From positions 1-64,000 of the forward strand of contig PKWW01000071.1 of assembly GCA_003132165.1 (NCBI GenBank): a stretch of DNA of 64,000 nt. Direction: 5' to 3'. Positions 37,154-48,619 of the stretch are shown here, piece by piece (position 1 is the first letter of the stretch; each line of letters opens with the position of its first letter). The notes under the pieces are model-generated. The model saw only the letters and a list, made by a program, of their open reading frames with translations, had not been told where the DNA came from and made no database searches. A program made the translations under genes and the position numbers. The stretch is from Acidimicrobiaceae bacterium (GTDB lineage Bacteria; Actinomycetota; Acidimicrobiia; Acidimicrobiales; RAAP-2).

Positions 37154-37807
37154 CTATTTGGTTATGCCGGTGAACTGACTGAACACCACGACATTGGATT
37201 CGTAATGACCCGTCGCGTGATCGAACGCCCCACCACACGTCACGAGATTCAATTCGCGCGCGCCTTTCGCCGTGTAGACGAGACGGTCGGGGAAATTCGT
37301 TTTCGAGTACTCGACGACCTTGTTGACCTTGAAGTGGGTGGTGGCGCCATCAGCGAGGACGACGGAGATGAGGGCACCGGCGTGAAGGTCCTTCAAGCTG
37401 AAGAACACGCCAGGCCCGACGTAGGAATCCACGTGGCCCAGGATGACCGCTGCGCCGAATTGACCTGGCGTCGGCCCGAATCGGTACCAACCAACAGTGT
37501 GCACTGTGGCGGGCACCATGATCTGACCATTGGGCTGCAGGCCGAGTGATCCAACGCTCGTCGTGATGCCGATTGAAGGAATCAACAACCTTGTTGGCAC
37601 CGATCGTGCAACGGCCGTCATCGCGACCGTCGAACTTACGGTTGTACCCGACGGTGATGTCGCCAAAACTTTGGTGCCCGGTTCCCCGGCCGGCTGTTGA
37701 CCGACCAGGGAACCGATTCCAACGGCCAAGGCGACTACGAAGACCGCCCAGAATATCCACTCAGCCTTAGTGCGACCTTTACGAACCACGACTGTTGCTA
37801 TCGGCAA
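37154..37807 (-). CDS. Sortase, class F-like
   Basis: A 217-residue membrane-anchored transpeptidase: one N-terminal helix (about residues 17-35), a Ser/Thr-rich spacer, then the sortase barrel starting RLLIPSIGITTSVGSLG. The catalytic His is in ILGHVDS and the catalytic Cys in LVTCGGAFD. It would attach a surface protein with a sorting signal; the obvious client is the ice-binding-like protein just upstream on the same strand. The start is uncertain: TTG at 37807 overlaps the upstream gene by 29 nt, and an internal GTG at 37789 by 11 nt. Confidence 0.85.
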   Translation of the reverse strand: MPIATVVVRKGRTKAEWIFWAVFVVALAVGIGSLVGQQPAGEPGTKVLATSPSGTTVSSTVAMTAVARSVPTRLLIPSIGITTSVGSLGLQPNGQIMVPATVHTVGWYRFGPTPGQFGAAVILGHVDSYVGPGVFFSLKDLHAGALISVVLADGATTHFKVNKVVEYSKTNFPDRLVYTAKGARELNLVTCGGAFDHATGHYESNVVVFSQFTGITK

Positions 37808-38867
37808 CTCCTGACGAGTGCGTCTGGCGGCGACGGGCGCTGAGGGCTAACAGCCCCGCAATCCCAGCCAAGCCGAAGGCGCCTGCGCCAATGAGGCCGA
37901 GCGGCAATGGACCAGGACCAGCGGTTCCGCCGAAGCCGGTGGAAGGCGAGCCGACCGGGACGACCGGCGTGGTCGTGGTCGTGCCGCTAGGCACCGTAGT
38001 GGTCGTGCTGCTAGGCACCGTAGTGGTCGTGCTGCTAGGCACCGTAGTGGTCGTGGTGGGCGATACGGCAGCGCACGTCGAAACGCTGATCGTGTTGTCG
38101 TCCAATGTCACCGCACCGTTACGCGCCAGCATTCGTCCACTGACGGTGGCACCCGTGTTCAGGGTGATCGAAGTGAGGGCCATGAGGGTACCGACGAAAC
38201 TAGTGGTGGTGCCGAGGGTCGCCGACGAGCCAACCTGCCAGAAAACGTTGCACGCCTGCGCACCATTCTCAAGCACGACACTGCTGCCGGAAGCCGTTGT
38301 GAGCGTAGAACCAGCCTGGAGAATGAAGACGGCACCCGCGTTGCCGCCACCATTGAGCGTCAATGCGCCGGTGAGCCCAAGACTGGACGACGAGGTGTAG
38401 ACACCAGGAGTCAGCGTCGTGCCACCAAGGTCACCCGACACCGTTGACGTCGTAGTCTGGCCAGCAGCGTTGAGATACGCCGCGGTCAGGTCTGTCTGGG
38501 CGGCGAGCGCTTGTGCGTTGGCCACGTTCGTAGACCCGGAACTCTGTACCGCAGGGGGGAATCCCGAATCGGCGGTCCCGGGCGACAAGCCGATGTCACC
38601 TGCGATAACAGACGAACCGGTATTCGTGATCGCGCTGCCTGCGAGGATGGCGTAGGTAGACGCCGAGCCGAGACCGACAGCTGTTGGCGCAGCGAATGCG
38701 GCCTGCGTGCCGAAGGTGGTCACCGTCGCAAAGGCGACCAGCACGGCGGCCATTGACCCGAAACCTACTTTGACGCCCGTATGGTTGCTTGGTCGCCGGT
38801 GGAGACCACGCAGCTTAAAAAGATTCCTTACGGAAGCAGAAACTTTCAGCGAAGCGTTCGCGGACAT
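37779..38867 (-). CDS. Surface-anchored ice-binding-like protein (DUF3494)
   Basis: A 362-residue exported protein. A long signal sequence ends near residue 60 (FAAP). A DUF3494 beta-helical domain (about 65-270) begins LGSASTYAILAGSAITNTG. This fold is used by bacterial and algal ice-binding proteins, but adhesins also carry it. A Thr/Ser/Pro linker with three PSSTTTTV repeats follows. The end is a sorting-type tail: SPSTGFGG, a hydrophobic stretch and RRR. A sortase gene directly follows. AAAGGG upstream of the ATG and a TATAAT -10 (38941-38946) give expression signals. Whether it binds ice, ice-living surfaces or something else cannot be told here. Confidence 0.85.
   Translation of the reverse strand: MSANASLKVSASVRNLFKLRGLHRRPSNHTGVKVGFGSMAAVLVAFATVTTFGTQAAFAAPTAVGLGSASTYAILAGSAITNTGSSVIAGDIGLSPGTADSGFPPAVQSSGSTNVANAQALAAQTDLTAAYLNAAGQTTTSTVSGDLGGTTLTPGVYTSSSSLGLTGALTLNGGGNAGAVFILQAGSTLTTASGSSVVLENGAQACNVFWQVGSSATLGTTTSFVGTLMALTSITLNTGATVSGRMLARNGAVTLDDNTISVSTCAAVSPTTTTTVPSSTTTTVPSSTTTTVPSGTTTTTPVVPVGSPSTGFGGTAGPGPLPLGLIGAGAFGLAGIAGLLALSARRRQTHSSGVADSNSRGS
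37981..38052. repeat. Three tandem 24-bp repeats in the linker of the ice-binding-like gene
   Basis: Units 37981-38004, 38005-38028 and 38029-38052 are identical except for one base. They encode the PSSTTTTV linker repeats, so copy number could vary by slippage. Confidence 0.9.
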
Positions 38868-38940
38868 AAATGCCCTTTCACAAAGTCCGTGTTTACTTCA
38901 TCGTGCAGTGCGACAAATGGCGGACTTCTCTTGTTCCCTG

Positions 38941-38946
38941 ATTATA
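38941..38946 (-). promoter_or_regulatory. Probable -10 of ice-binding-like gene
   Basis: A perfect TATAAT on the minus strand, giving a 5' UTR of about 65 nt before the ATG at 38867. No good -35 at normal spacing (CATAAC at 17 bp), so an activator or alternative sigma factor is possible. Confidence 0.45.
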
Positions 38947-39207
38947 TATGTCTTCTGAGTCGCGTTATGATCAAAAGCCCATTGAGATAGCTTAGAAACG
39001 TCAACTAATTAGGCTTTTTTGATCTCTGATGGGGTGATTTTCAATTCCCCCTGCTAAATATTGTCGTGGTCGTTCCAATTTGAGAGATTTGTGCATCGGC
39101 GCCGAGCTGAGTGAACCAGGCATCGACACAGCGACGTGGAGGTCCGTGCACGTTAGAGCGTGGATTCACCGAATAGTTCACTACACGAAATGGGCTGGCC
39201 ACACCTT

Positions 39208-39237
39208 TTGAGCGACGGTAGTCGTCTTATCTAGACT
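39208..39237 (+). promoter_or_regulatory. ilvD promoter, leaderless type
   Basis: TTGAGC (39208-39213), an 18-bp spacer and TAGACT (39232-39237), 6 nt before the ATG at 39244. Confidence 0.6.
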
Positions 39238-39243
39238 TCTCTC

Positions 39244-40923
39244 ATGTCCAATCACCCAACTCCGAGGAGCACTGACGTCACTTTGGGCAAAGGTCGAGCA
39301 CCGGCTCGTGCGATGCTGCGGGCCATGGGCCTCCAGGACGCGGACATGGTCAAACCCCAGATCGGTGTGGCGTCGAGTTGGAATGAGGTCACTCCCTGTA
39401 ATCTTCCACTCGACCGTCTCGCCAAGCGGGCCAAGGTCGCCGTCCGCGACGGCGGCGGTGTGCCGTTCGAGTTCGTGACCATCGCGGTCTCGGACGGAAT
39501 CTCCATGGGTCACGAGGGAATGCGCGCGTCACTCGTATCGCGTGAAGTCATCGCCGACTCGGTGGAGACTGTCATGCACGCCGAGCGCTTCGACGCCATG
39601 GTGACCTTGGCGGGTTGCGACAAGTCGCTCCCGGGAATGTTGATGGCCGCCGCGCGCCTAGATGTGCCCAGCGTCTTTCTCTATGGCGGTTCGATCCTTC
39701 CAGGCGAGCACAATGGCGAGGCTCTCGACATTACGTCCGTGTTCGAGGCGGTCGGTGCCAACGCCGTGGGTGCTATGAGTGATGAAGAACTTCGTGCCAT
39801 CGAGTGCGCGGCGTGTCCGGGCGAAGGAAGTTGCGCCGGGATGTTCACGGCGAACACCATGGCGAGTGTCGGCGAGGCGCTCGGTATGTCGTTGCTCGGT
39901 AGCGCGTCAGCGCCCTCCATCGACAATCGTCGCGACCAGTACGCCTACGACTCGGGCCTCGCGGTGCTGAACCTCCTCGACAATGGGATCACCGCCCGAA
40001 AGATCATGACCAAACCGGCCTTTGAGAATGCGATCGCGGTCGTGATGGCGCTCGGGGGTTCGACCAATGCCGTGTTGCACCTGCTCGCGATCGCCCACGA
40101 GGCGCGCGTCGAACTCGAACTCGACGACTTCAACAAGATCGGCAAGCGCGTGCCCCATATCGCGGACACCAAGCCCGCTGGCAAGTACCACATGAGTGAC
40201 CTGGACCGGATCGGTGGCGTGCCGGTCGTCCTTCAGCACCTCTTTGAGAATGACCTGCTCAACGGCGACGTACTCACCGTGAGCGGACTCACCATGGCCC
40301 AGAACCTCGAGGAGTACAAGGCGGCCAGGCCCGACGGTGACGTCGTGCACGACCTGGAGCACCCGATTCACGACCGAGGGGGCATCGCGGTCCTCACCGG
40401 CTCACTCGCACCCAGGGGCTCGGTCGTGAAGGTCGCGGGCATCGACACGATGCAGTTCACCGGCGCCGCGCGGGTCTTTGACGGCGAGGACGCCGCGATG
40501 GCCGCGATCATGGCGGACGAGATTAAGCCCCAAACGGTGCTCGTCATCCGTTACGAGGGCCCGAGGGCGGGACCGGGAATGCGCGAGATGCTCGCGGTCA
40601 CCGGCGCGATGAAGGGTGTTGGTCGTGGTGGGGACTGCGCCTTGATCACTGACGGTCGCTTCAGTGGAGGAACCCACGGATTCTGCGTGGGACACGTCGC
40701 GCCAGAGGCGCTCGACGGCGGACCCATCGGGCTCATCGAGGACGGGGACATCATCGAGATCGACGTTGACAGGCTCTCAATCGACCTGAAGGTCGACGCG
40801 GCAGTGCTTGCCGAGCGGGCCAAGCACATCAAGCCCTTCGTGCCGCGCTACACGACGGGTGTGCTCGAGAAGTTCGCGCGTCTCGTACAGGGTGCTGAAA
40901 AGGGAGCCGTCACGTCAGCGTGA
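39244..40923 (+). CDS. ilvD: Dihydroxy-acid dehydratase
   Basis: A 559-residue Fe-S dehydratase for the third step of valine and isoleucine synthesis. Cluster ligands lie in GCDKSLPGM and [16 protein letters not shown], and the Mg-binding Lys/Glu region and the [18 protein letters not shown] signature are present. The protein is complete. It is the first of the branched-chain genes here, followed after 169 nt by the ilvB attenuator unit, which has its own promoter. Confidence 0.97.
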   Translation: MSNHPTPRSTDVTLGKGRAPARAMLRAMGLQDADMVKPQIGVASSWNEVTPCNLPLDRLAKRAKVAVRDGGGVPFEFVTIAVSDGISMGHEGMRASLVSREVIADSVETVMHAERFDAMVTLAGCDKSLPGMLMAAARLDVPSVFLYGGSILPGEHNGEALDITSVFEAVGANAVGAMSDEELRAIECAACPGEGSCAGMFTANTMASVGEALGMSLLGSASAPSIDNRRDQYAYDSGLAVLNLLDNGITARKIMTKPAFENAIAVVMALGGSTNAVLHLLAIAHEARVELELDDFNKIGKRVPHIADTKPAGKYHMSDLDRIGGVPVVLQHLFENDLLNGDVLTVSGLTMAQNLEEYKAARPDGDVVHDLEHPIHDRGGIAVLTGSLAPRGSVVKVAGIDTMQFTGAARVFDGEDAAMAAIMADEIKPQTVLVIRYEGPRAGPGMREMLAVTGAMKGVGRGGDCALITDGRFSGGTHGFCVGHVAPEALDGGPIGLIEDGDIIEIDVDRLSIDLKVDAAVLAERAKHIKPFVPRYTTGVLEKFARLVQGAEKGAVTSA

Positions 40924-40928
40924 TCGGT

Positions 40929-40958
40929 TTGTGTCGGGCGTCGTCGTGTGCTTAGATA
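40929..40958 (+). promoter_or_regulatory. ilvB leader promoter, leaderless type
   Basis: TTGTGT (40929-40934), an 18-bp spacer and TAGATA (40953-40958). It is 6 nt before the leader GTG at 40965, so the leader peptide would start at or next to the RNA 5' end. Confidence 0.55.
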
Positions 40959-40964
40959 AGAGAT

Positions 40965-41018
40965 GTGACGACTCGATCTGAGATTCTTTCTGTAGTAGTA
41001 GGCGCCTGGCGCCGGTAG
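40965..41018 (+). CDS. ilvBNC leader peptide (17 aa)
   Basis: A short frame that translates as MTTRSEILSVVVGAWRR. A block of Ile, Leu and three Val codons (ATT CTT, then GTA three times) includes codons that are rare in this GC-rich genome, as expected for a sensor of charged branched-chain tRNAs. It ends 22 nt before the terminator hairpin of the ilvB attenuator. Confidence 0.8.
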   Translation: MTTRSEILSVVVGAWRR

Positions 41019-41068
41019 TCACGCATCGTCGTATACCGGAGGCCTCCCAAAAAAGGGAGGCCTTTTTT
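41012..41068 (+). terminator. ilvB attenuator terminator and upstream pairing element
   Basis: The terminator is GGCCTCCC (41041-41048), a six-A loop, GGGAGGCC (41055-41062) and TTTTTT (41063-41068). An upstream pair, CCGGTA (41012-41017) with TACCGG (41034-41039), ends next to it, and a GGCGCC self-pairing element lies at the end of the leader frame. Ribosome stalling on the Val codons would change which pairs form, as in attenuation known for ilvBNC of Corynebacterium. Confidence 0.85.
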
Positions 41069-41092
41069 CATATCTAAGAACAAAGGAAGATT

Positions 41093-42808
41093 GTGCAACT
41101 CACAGGAGCGCAAGCACTCATCAAGAGCCTCGAACAGCAGGGTGTCGAGGTTGTCTTCGGACTGCCGGGAGGGGCGATTCTTCCCGTGTATGACCCCTTG
41201 CTCGACTCGTCGATCCGCCATATCCTGGTTCGCCACGAACAAGGCGCCGGGCATATGGCCGAAGGCTACGCGCTCGCGACCGGCCGTCCAGGCGTCGCGA
41301 TGGTGACAAGCGGCCCAGGCGCCACCAATATTGTGACCCCGATCGGCAATGCGCACATGGACTCGACACCCCTCATCGTGATCACCGGCCAGGTCGCGTC
41401 GGGTTCCATCGGCACTGATGCCTTCCAGGAGTGCGACATCACCGGCATAACCATGGGCATCACCAAGCACAACTTCCTGGTCAAGTCCGCTCAGGAGATT
41501 CCGCGCGCGGTCGCCGCGGCCTTCCATCTGGCGACGACCGGCCGTCCTGGTCCGGTGCTGATCGACGTGCCCAAGGACGTCACCCAGTCGATGATGGACT
41601 GGTGGTACCCCTCGACGATCGAAGAGTACGATCTTCCCGGTTACCGACCCGAGGTCGCCCTCGACCAGGACGCGATCGAGCGTGCGGTGGCGCTGATCAG
41701 CCAAGCTGAGCGCCCGGTGCTCTACGTGGGCGGCGGCACGCTCAAGTCGCATGCCACGAAGGAACTGCTGGCGTTCGCTGAGCGCACGCGCATGCCTGTC
41801 GTCACGACGCTCATGGCGCGCGGCTCATTCCCGGACTCGCACGACCAGCACCTGGGCATGCCCGGCATGCACGGCATGTACACGGCCGTGACCGCCATCC
41901 AGAAGTCAGACCTACTGATCTCACTCGGCGCACGTTTCGACGACCGCGTGACAGGCAAGATCCCCGCCTTCGCGGCGGGCGCCAAAGTCATCCACGTCGA
42001 CATCGACAAGGCCGAGTTCAATAAGGTGCGTCACGCCGACGTCGCCATCCAGAGCAATGTCGCTGCGGCTCTTCGGGCCCTGGACGCCGCGTCCGCGATA
42101 CCGAAGAATCTCGATTCGTGGTGGCGCCAGATCCGAGACTGGCAAGCGCAGTATCCGCTCGTCTACGAGGAGCCGTCCGATGACGGTCTCCTGCGCCCCC
42201 AGCACGTTATCGAGGCAATTGCGAGGAAGGCCGAACCGGGTACGATCGTCACCTCGGGAGTGGGTCAGCACCAGATGTGGGCCTCGCAGTTCTGGAAGTA
42301 CGAGGAGCCCGGCACCTGGATCAACTCGGGCGGCGCGGGCACCATGGGCTTCGGAGTGCCGGCCGCCATCGGTGCCAAGGTCGGACGCCCCGACCGCACC
42401 GTCTGGTGCATCGACGGCGACGGCTGTTTCCAGATGACCGCCCAGGAGCTCGTCACGGCGCGCTCCGAGGGTATCCCCATCAAGGTGGCGATCCTGAACA
42501 ACGCGTACCTCGGGATGGTGCGTCAGTGGCAGGAGATGTTCTACGACGAGCGTTACTCGGAGGTGTACTTGTCGGCGGACCTTCCGGACTACGTCAAGTG
42601 GGCCGAAGCGATGGGCTGCGTCGGGCTGCGAGCGACGAACTTGAAGGAGATGCACGACGTCATCGAAGAGGCGAACAAGATCAACGACGTACCGGTCGTA
42701 ATCGACTTTCGCACCGACTCATCGGAGAAGGTCTTCCCCATGGTGGCTGCGGGAGCGAGCAATGACGACATCATGGTTCACCCACTCCAGAGAGGAGCCT
42801 CGAAGTGA
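41093..42808 (+). CDS. ilvB: Acetolactate synthase large subunit
   Basis: A 571-residue ThDP enzyme that makes acetolactate or acetohydroxybutyrate from pyruvate. The ThDP Glu is in [15 protein letters not shown]. The diphosphate/Mg motif is [12 protein letters not shown] with the [12 protein letters not shown] segment. The FAD domain is intact. The GTG start has AAAGGA at 41082-41087. The gene lies behind the leader peptide and terminator and overlaps ilvN by four bases (GTGA). Confidence 0.97.
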   Translation: MQLTGAQALIKSLEQQGVEVVFGLPGGAILPVYDPLLDSSIRHILVRHEQGAGHMAEGYALATGRPGVAMVTSGPGATNIVTPIGNAHMDSTPLIVITGQVASGSIGTDAFQECDITGITMGITKHNFLVKSAQEIPRAVAAAFHLATTGRPGPVLIDVPKDVTQSMMDWWYPSTIEEYDLPGYRPEVALDQDAIERAVALISQAERPVLYVGGGTLKSHATKELLAFAERTRMPVVTTLMARGSFPDSHDQHLGMPGMHGMYTAVTAIQKSDLLISLGARFDDRVTGKIPAFAAGAKVIHVDIDKAEFNKVRHADVAIQSNVAAALRALDAASAIPKNLDSWWRQIRDWQAQYPLVYEEPSDDGLLRPQHVIEAIARKAEPGTIVTSGVGQHQMWASQFWKYEEPGTWINSGGAGTMGFGVPAAIGAKVGRPDRTVWCIDGDGCFQMTAQELVTARSEGIPIKVAILNNAYLGMVRQWQEMFYDERYSEVYLSADLPDYVKWAEAMGCVGLRATNLKEMHDVIEEANKINDVPVVIDFRTDSSEKVFPMVAAGASNDDIMVHPLQRGASK

Positions 42809-43350
42809 GCGCCACACCAGAACCATTCCTCGGCACGCTCGACCACACGCCGGTGCGCCATCACATCTTGTCGGTGTTGGTCGAGAACAAGGCGGGCGTG
42901 CTCGCGCGCATTGCCGGATTGTTCGCCCGACGGGGTTTCAATATCTATTCACTCGCGGTGGCGCCGGCGGAGAGCAATGCACGTTTCTCTCGCGTGACCA
43001 TCGTGGTGGACGCTGAATCGGCGCCACTGGAGCAGATCGTCGGTCAGTTGGACAAATTGGTGAACGTGGTGGCGATCTCGGACCTCTCGCCCAAAGACGC
43101 CCTGGAGCGTGAACTACTCCTCGCCACCGTCCGGACCAACGTGGACAACCGGACGTCCCTGCTCGACATCATCGCGAACGCCGGCGCCGCGATTGTTGAC
43201 GTTGACGCGAAGTCGGTCACGATCATGCTGGCGGGGACCCCCGGAGGGTGTGACGAACTGGAACGCGCCCTCGAGAGCTTCGCCGACGTGGAACTCCATC
43301 GGACCGGTCGCGTGGCATTACCTAGACTTGGCAAGACGGCTTCGGCCTAA
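42805..43350 (+). CDS. ilvN: Acetolactate synthase regulatory subunit
   Basis: A 181-residue regulatory subunit with an N-terminal ACT domain ([28 protein letters not shown]), which binds valine for feedback inhibition in homologues, and a C-terminal half that activates the large subunit. Longer than E. coli IlvN and like IlvH and actinobacterial forms. Confidence 0.96.
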   Translation: MSATPEPFLGTLDHTPVRHHILSVLVENKAGVLARIAGLFARRGFNIYSLAVAPAESNARFSRVTIVVDAESAPLEQIVGQLDKLVNVVAISDLSPKDALERELLLATVRTNVDNRTSLLDIIANAGAAIVDVDAKSVTIMLAGTPGGCDELERALESFADVELHRTGRVALPRLGKTASA

Positions 43351-43380
43351 GAATTCGACGAATAAAGAAAGAAATTGACC

Positions 43381-44415
43381 ATGACCAAGATGTACTACGA
43401 AGCTGACGCCAAACCAGAGATCTTGAAGTCCAAGAAGATCGCAATCCTCGGGTACGGATCCCAGGGTCACGCGCACGCGCTCAACCTGCACGACAGCGGA
43501 TACGACGTACGCGTGGGACTGCGTCCCGAATCGTCGTCCGTGCACAAGGCCGAAGAGGCCGGACTGCGCGTGCTGACGATCGCCGACGCGTGCAAGGAAG
43601 CCGACGTCATCATGGTGCTCGTTCCCGACACCGAACAGAAGCGCACCTACGACGCCGAGATCGCTCCCTTCCTGACGGCGGGAAAGTGCCTGTTGTTCGC
43701 GCACGGCTTCAATATCCGGTTTAACCTCATCAATCCTCCGGCTGACGTCGACGTCGCTATGGTCGCACCCAAGGGTCCCGGCCACCTCGTTCGTCGCACG
43801 TACGTCGAGGGCGGCGGTGTGCCGGCTCTGATCGCCGTACATCAGGACGCCACCGGCAACGCCCACGCCATCGCGCTCGCGTACGCCGACGGCATCGGTG
43901 CCACGCGCGCCGGAGTGCTCGAGACGACGTTCACCGAGGAGACCGAGACCGATCTGTTCGGCGAGCAGGCCGTGCTCTGCGGTGGTGTGTCGGCGCTGGT
44001 GAAGGCCGGTTACGAGACGCTGGTCGAGGCGGGTTATCAACCTGAGAGCGCCTACTTCGAGTGCCTGCACGAACTCAAGCTCATCGTGGACCTCATGTAC
44101 GAAGAGGGCATCACCGGCATGCGCTTCAGTATCTCGGACACCGCCGAATACGGCGACCTCACGCGTGGACCGCGCATCATCACCGAATCGGTCAAGGCTG
44201 AGATGAAGAAGGTCCTCACCGAGATCCAGGACGGCACGTTCGCCGCCGAGTGGGTCAAGGAGAACGAGATCGGTCGTCCGCGTTACCGTGAACTGCGCGA
44301 CTCGGGCAAGAAGCACCCGATCGAGGACATCGGCAAGAAGCTGCGCGACATGATGCCGTTCGTCTCATCGGGCAAGCAGAAGGTCTCGGAGATCTCCGGT
44401 GGCGATACCGACTGA
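43381..44415 (+). CDS. ilvC: Ketol-acid reductoisomerase, class I
   Basis: A 344-residue NADPH enzyme for the second common step of branched-chain synthesis. It has the Rossmann loop [13 protein letters not shown], the [11 protein letters not shown] segment, and the Mg-binding [12 protein letters not shown] and [18 protein letters not shown] helices. Length shows class I. ATG 43381 is preferred over the TTG at 43375. A long bidirectional terminator follows. Confidence 0.97.
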   Translation: MTKMYYEADAKPEILKSKKIAILGYGSQGHAHALNLHDSGYDVRVGLRPESSSVHKAEEAGLRVLTIADACKEADVIMVLVPDTEQKRTYDAEIAPFLTAGKCLLFAHGFNIRFNLINPPADVDVAMVAPKGPGHLVRRTYVEGGGVPALIAVHQDATGNAHAIALAYADGIGATRAGVLETTFTEETETDLFGEQAVLCGGVSALVKAGYETLVEAGYQPESAYFECLHELKLIVDLMYEEGITGMRFSISDTAEYGDLTRGPRIITESVKAEMKKVLTEIQDGTFAAEWVKENEIGRPRYRELRDSGKKHPIEDIGKKLRDMMPFVSSGKQKVSEISGGDTD

Positions 44416-44451
44416 CTAGCCTCCGGCTGTTGGTTCGTCGGGATATATCGA

Positions 44452-44490
44452 AAGCACGAGGACCGCGCCACTGGCGCGGTCCTCGTGCTT
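44452..44490. terminator. Bidirectional hairpin between ilvC and serC
   Basis: A perfect 18-bp stem (44452-44469 with 44473-44490) and a 3-nt loop between convergent genes. It lacks a long U tract, so it may act as a strong pause or a shared 3'-end stabiliser. Confidence 0.75.
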
Positions 44491-44534
44491 GGAAGCGGTG
44501 ATGTCGTGTTGGTCAGCGTCAGTTGACGATGGAC

Positions 44535-46891
<2,357 letters not shown>

Positions 46892-46941
46892 GCCGCCTTC
46901 GATTTGTCTTAAGATAAGAGCACTCAACGAAAGGTTTTGCG

Positions 46942-48516
46942 GTGGCCCGTGTACTTGTAACAGAAGAAATCGCCGATTCGGGCCTTCAGGAACTGCGAAA
47001 TGCGGGTCACGAGGTCGACATTCGTCTCGGCCTTTCGCCCGCTGAACTCATTGACGCCATTCAGGGCGCCCACGCACTCATCATCCGCTCGGCGACCCAA
47101 GTCGATGCGGCCACACTCGAAGCGGCGAAGGATCTCATCGTCGTCGGTCGCGCTGGCATTGGCCTCGACAACGTCGACGTCGCCAAGGCGACCGAACTGG
47201 GCGTCATGGTCGTCAACGCTCCGGTTTCAAACATCCTTTCCGCCGCCGAGCAGACGATGGCGCTGCTGCTGAGCCAGGCCCGTAACATTCCCCAGGCGCA
47301 CGCCGCATTGAAGAACGGCAAGTGGGAGCGCAGCAAGTGGGAGGGCGTGGAGCTTCACGGCAAGACGCTCGGCATCATTGGCCTCGGTAAGATCGGTGCC
47401 CTCGTCGCCCAACGTGCGATGGCCTTCGGTATGCGGCTCGTGGCCTACGACCCCTACATCAGCGACGAGCGCGCCCGCCACATGGGTATCGAACTGATGG
47501 ACCTCGACTCGCTGCTCGCCCAGAGTGACTTCATCACGATTCACCTTCCGAAGAACAAGGAGACCACGAATCTCTTGAACGCCGAGTCGTTGAAGAAGAC
47601 GAAGAAGGGTGTGCGAATCATCAACGTCGCCCGAGGCGGCATCGTCAACGAAGCCGATCTCGCCGCCGCTATTCGCGACGGTCACGTCCAGGGTGCCGCC
47701 CTCGACGTTTTCGAGAAGGAGCCCACGACCGAGTCGCCGCTTTTCGAACTTCCGTCGGTCGTCGTGGTGCCCCACCTCGGCGCGTCCACAGTCGAAGCCC
47801 AGGACAAGGCCGGTGTCACCATCGCCGAACAGGTGCAGCTGGCGCTCGCGGGCGACTTCGTACCTTTCGCGGTGAACGTGTCGGCCGGTGAGGTCTCCAA
47901 CGTCGTGCGCCCCTTTATGGGTCTCGCCGAGGTCCTCGGCCGTTTCATCGGTGGACTGCTGGACGGGAACCCCGCCGACCTCGAAGTGCTCTACCAGGGT
48001 GAGCTCGCTGGTTCGGGGACGAAGATCCTGACGCTGTGCGCGTTGAAGGGACTTCTCGTCGCCACCGGCCACGACAGCGTCTCGTTCGTGAACGCCCCCC
48101 AGATGGCCGCCGAGCACGGGCTCACGTACGGTGAGAGTTCGAACGTGGACTCGCCGGAGTACGTGAACCTCATCACCGTCAAGTCGGGCGACCATGCTGT
48201 CTCGGGCACGCTGATGACGATTGGAACCCGTCTCGAGACTCGCATCGTGGGTGTCGACGGTCACAGCGTCGAGATCCCTCCCGCCGCGTCGATGCTGGTG
48301 GTTCACAATGACGACCGCCCCGGCATGATCGGGCGCGTAGGCGTCGCGCTCGGCGAGGCGGACATCTCCATTCGCTCCATGGCCGTGGGACCCGACGCCG
48401 TCAGTAAGACCGCGCTTATGGTCCTTTCGACCAGCACGCCCACGCCCGCCGATGTGGTGGAGAAACTCCGTCACACCGACGGGATCCAGGACATCCACCT
48501 CATTACGCTCCGCTGA
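46942..48516 (+). CDS. serA: D-3-phosphoglycerate dehydrogenase (long type)
   Basis: A 524-residue NAD-dependent enzyme, first step of serine synthesis. It has the catalytic and Rossmann domains (LGIIGLGKIGALVA), the Arg/Glu/His catalytic residues (NVARGGIVNEADL; PHLGAST), an intervening allosteric substrate-binding domain (about 320-450) and a C-terminal ACT domain (about 455-524, LVVHNDDRPGMIGRVGVAL), so serine feedback is expected. GTG start with AAAGG upstream; TAAGAT (about 46912) is a possible -10 with a short 5' UTR. Confidence 0.96.
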   Translation: MARVLVTEEIADSGLQELRNAGHEVDIRLGLSPAELIDAIQGAHALIIRSATQVDAATLEAAKDLIVVGRAGIGLDNVDVAKATELGVMVVNAPVSNILSAAEQTMALLLSQARNIPQAHAALKNGKWERSKWEGVELHGKTLGIIGLGKIGALVAQRAMAFGMRLVAYDPYISDERARHMGIELMDLDSLLAQSDFITIHLPKNKETTNLLNAESLKKTKKGVRIINVARGGIVNEADLAAAIRDGHVQGAALDVFEKEPTTESPLFELPSVVVVPHLGASTVEAQDKAGVTIAEQVQLALAGDFVPFAVNVSAGEVSNVVRPFMGLAEVLGRFIGGLLDGNPADLEVLYQGELAGSGTKILTLCALKGLLVATGHDSVSFVNAPQMAAEHGLTYGESSNVDSPEYVNLITVKSGDHAVSGTLMTIGTRLETRIVGVDGHSVEIPPAASMLVVHNDDRPGMIGRVGVALGEADISIRSMAVGPDAVSKTALMVLSTSTPTPADVVEKLRHTDGIQDIHLITLR

Positions 48517-48521
48517 GTTCG

Positions 48522-48544
48522 CCGAGGAGAGTTTTCTCTCTCGG
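48522..48544 (+). terminator. Weak hairpin after serA
   Basis: CCGAG with CTCGG plus AGAG with CTCT, one bulge and a TTTT loop. There is no U tract, so termination is uncertain. Confidence 0.35.
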
Positions 48545-48619
48545 GGTGAAATTTTGGCGGTGCGACGTACAGTACCTATTTGATGGCGGGCAGTGCCTTG
48601 ACGTCACGAGGGGAGTGCT

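Larger units (their letters stand above)
38868..39243. other. AT-rich intergenic region, 376 bp
   Basis: The longest stretch without an assigned gene. It holds the promoter of the ice-binding-like gene on the left and the ilvD promoter on the right. The middle (about 38940-39060) is clearly AT-richer than its neighbours. A 54-codon minus-strand frame (39041-39202) was seen but not accepted as a gene. Confidence 0.6.

Noticed and set aside
37981..38052. Tandem repeats considered as a possible CRISPR array
   Set aside because: Repeats are contiguous without spacers and encode a Thr/Pro linker in frame.
47227..48498. Long antisense frame opposite serA (similar frames opposite ligA, ilvC and leuA)
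   Set aside because: Shadow frames produced by G/C at third codon positions; no start signals and no recognisable protein.
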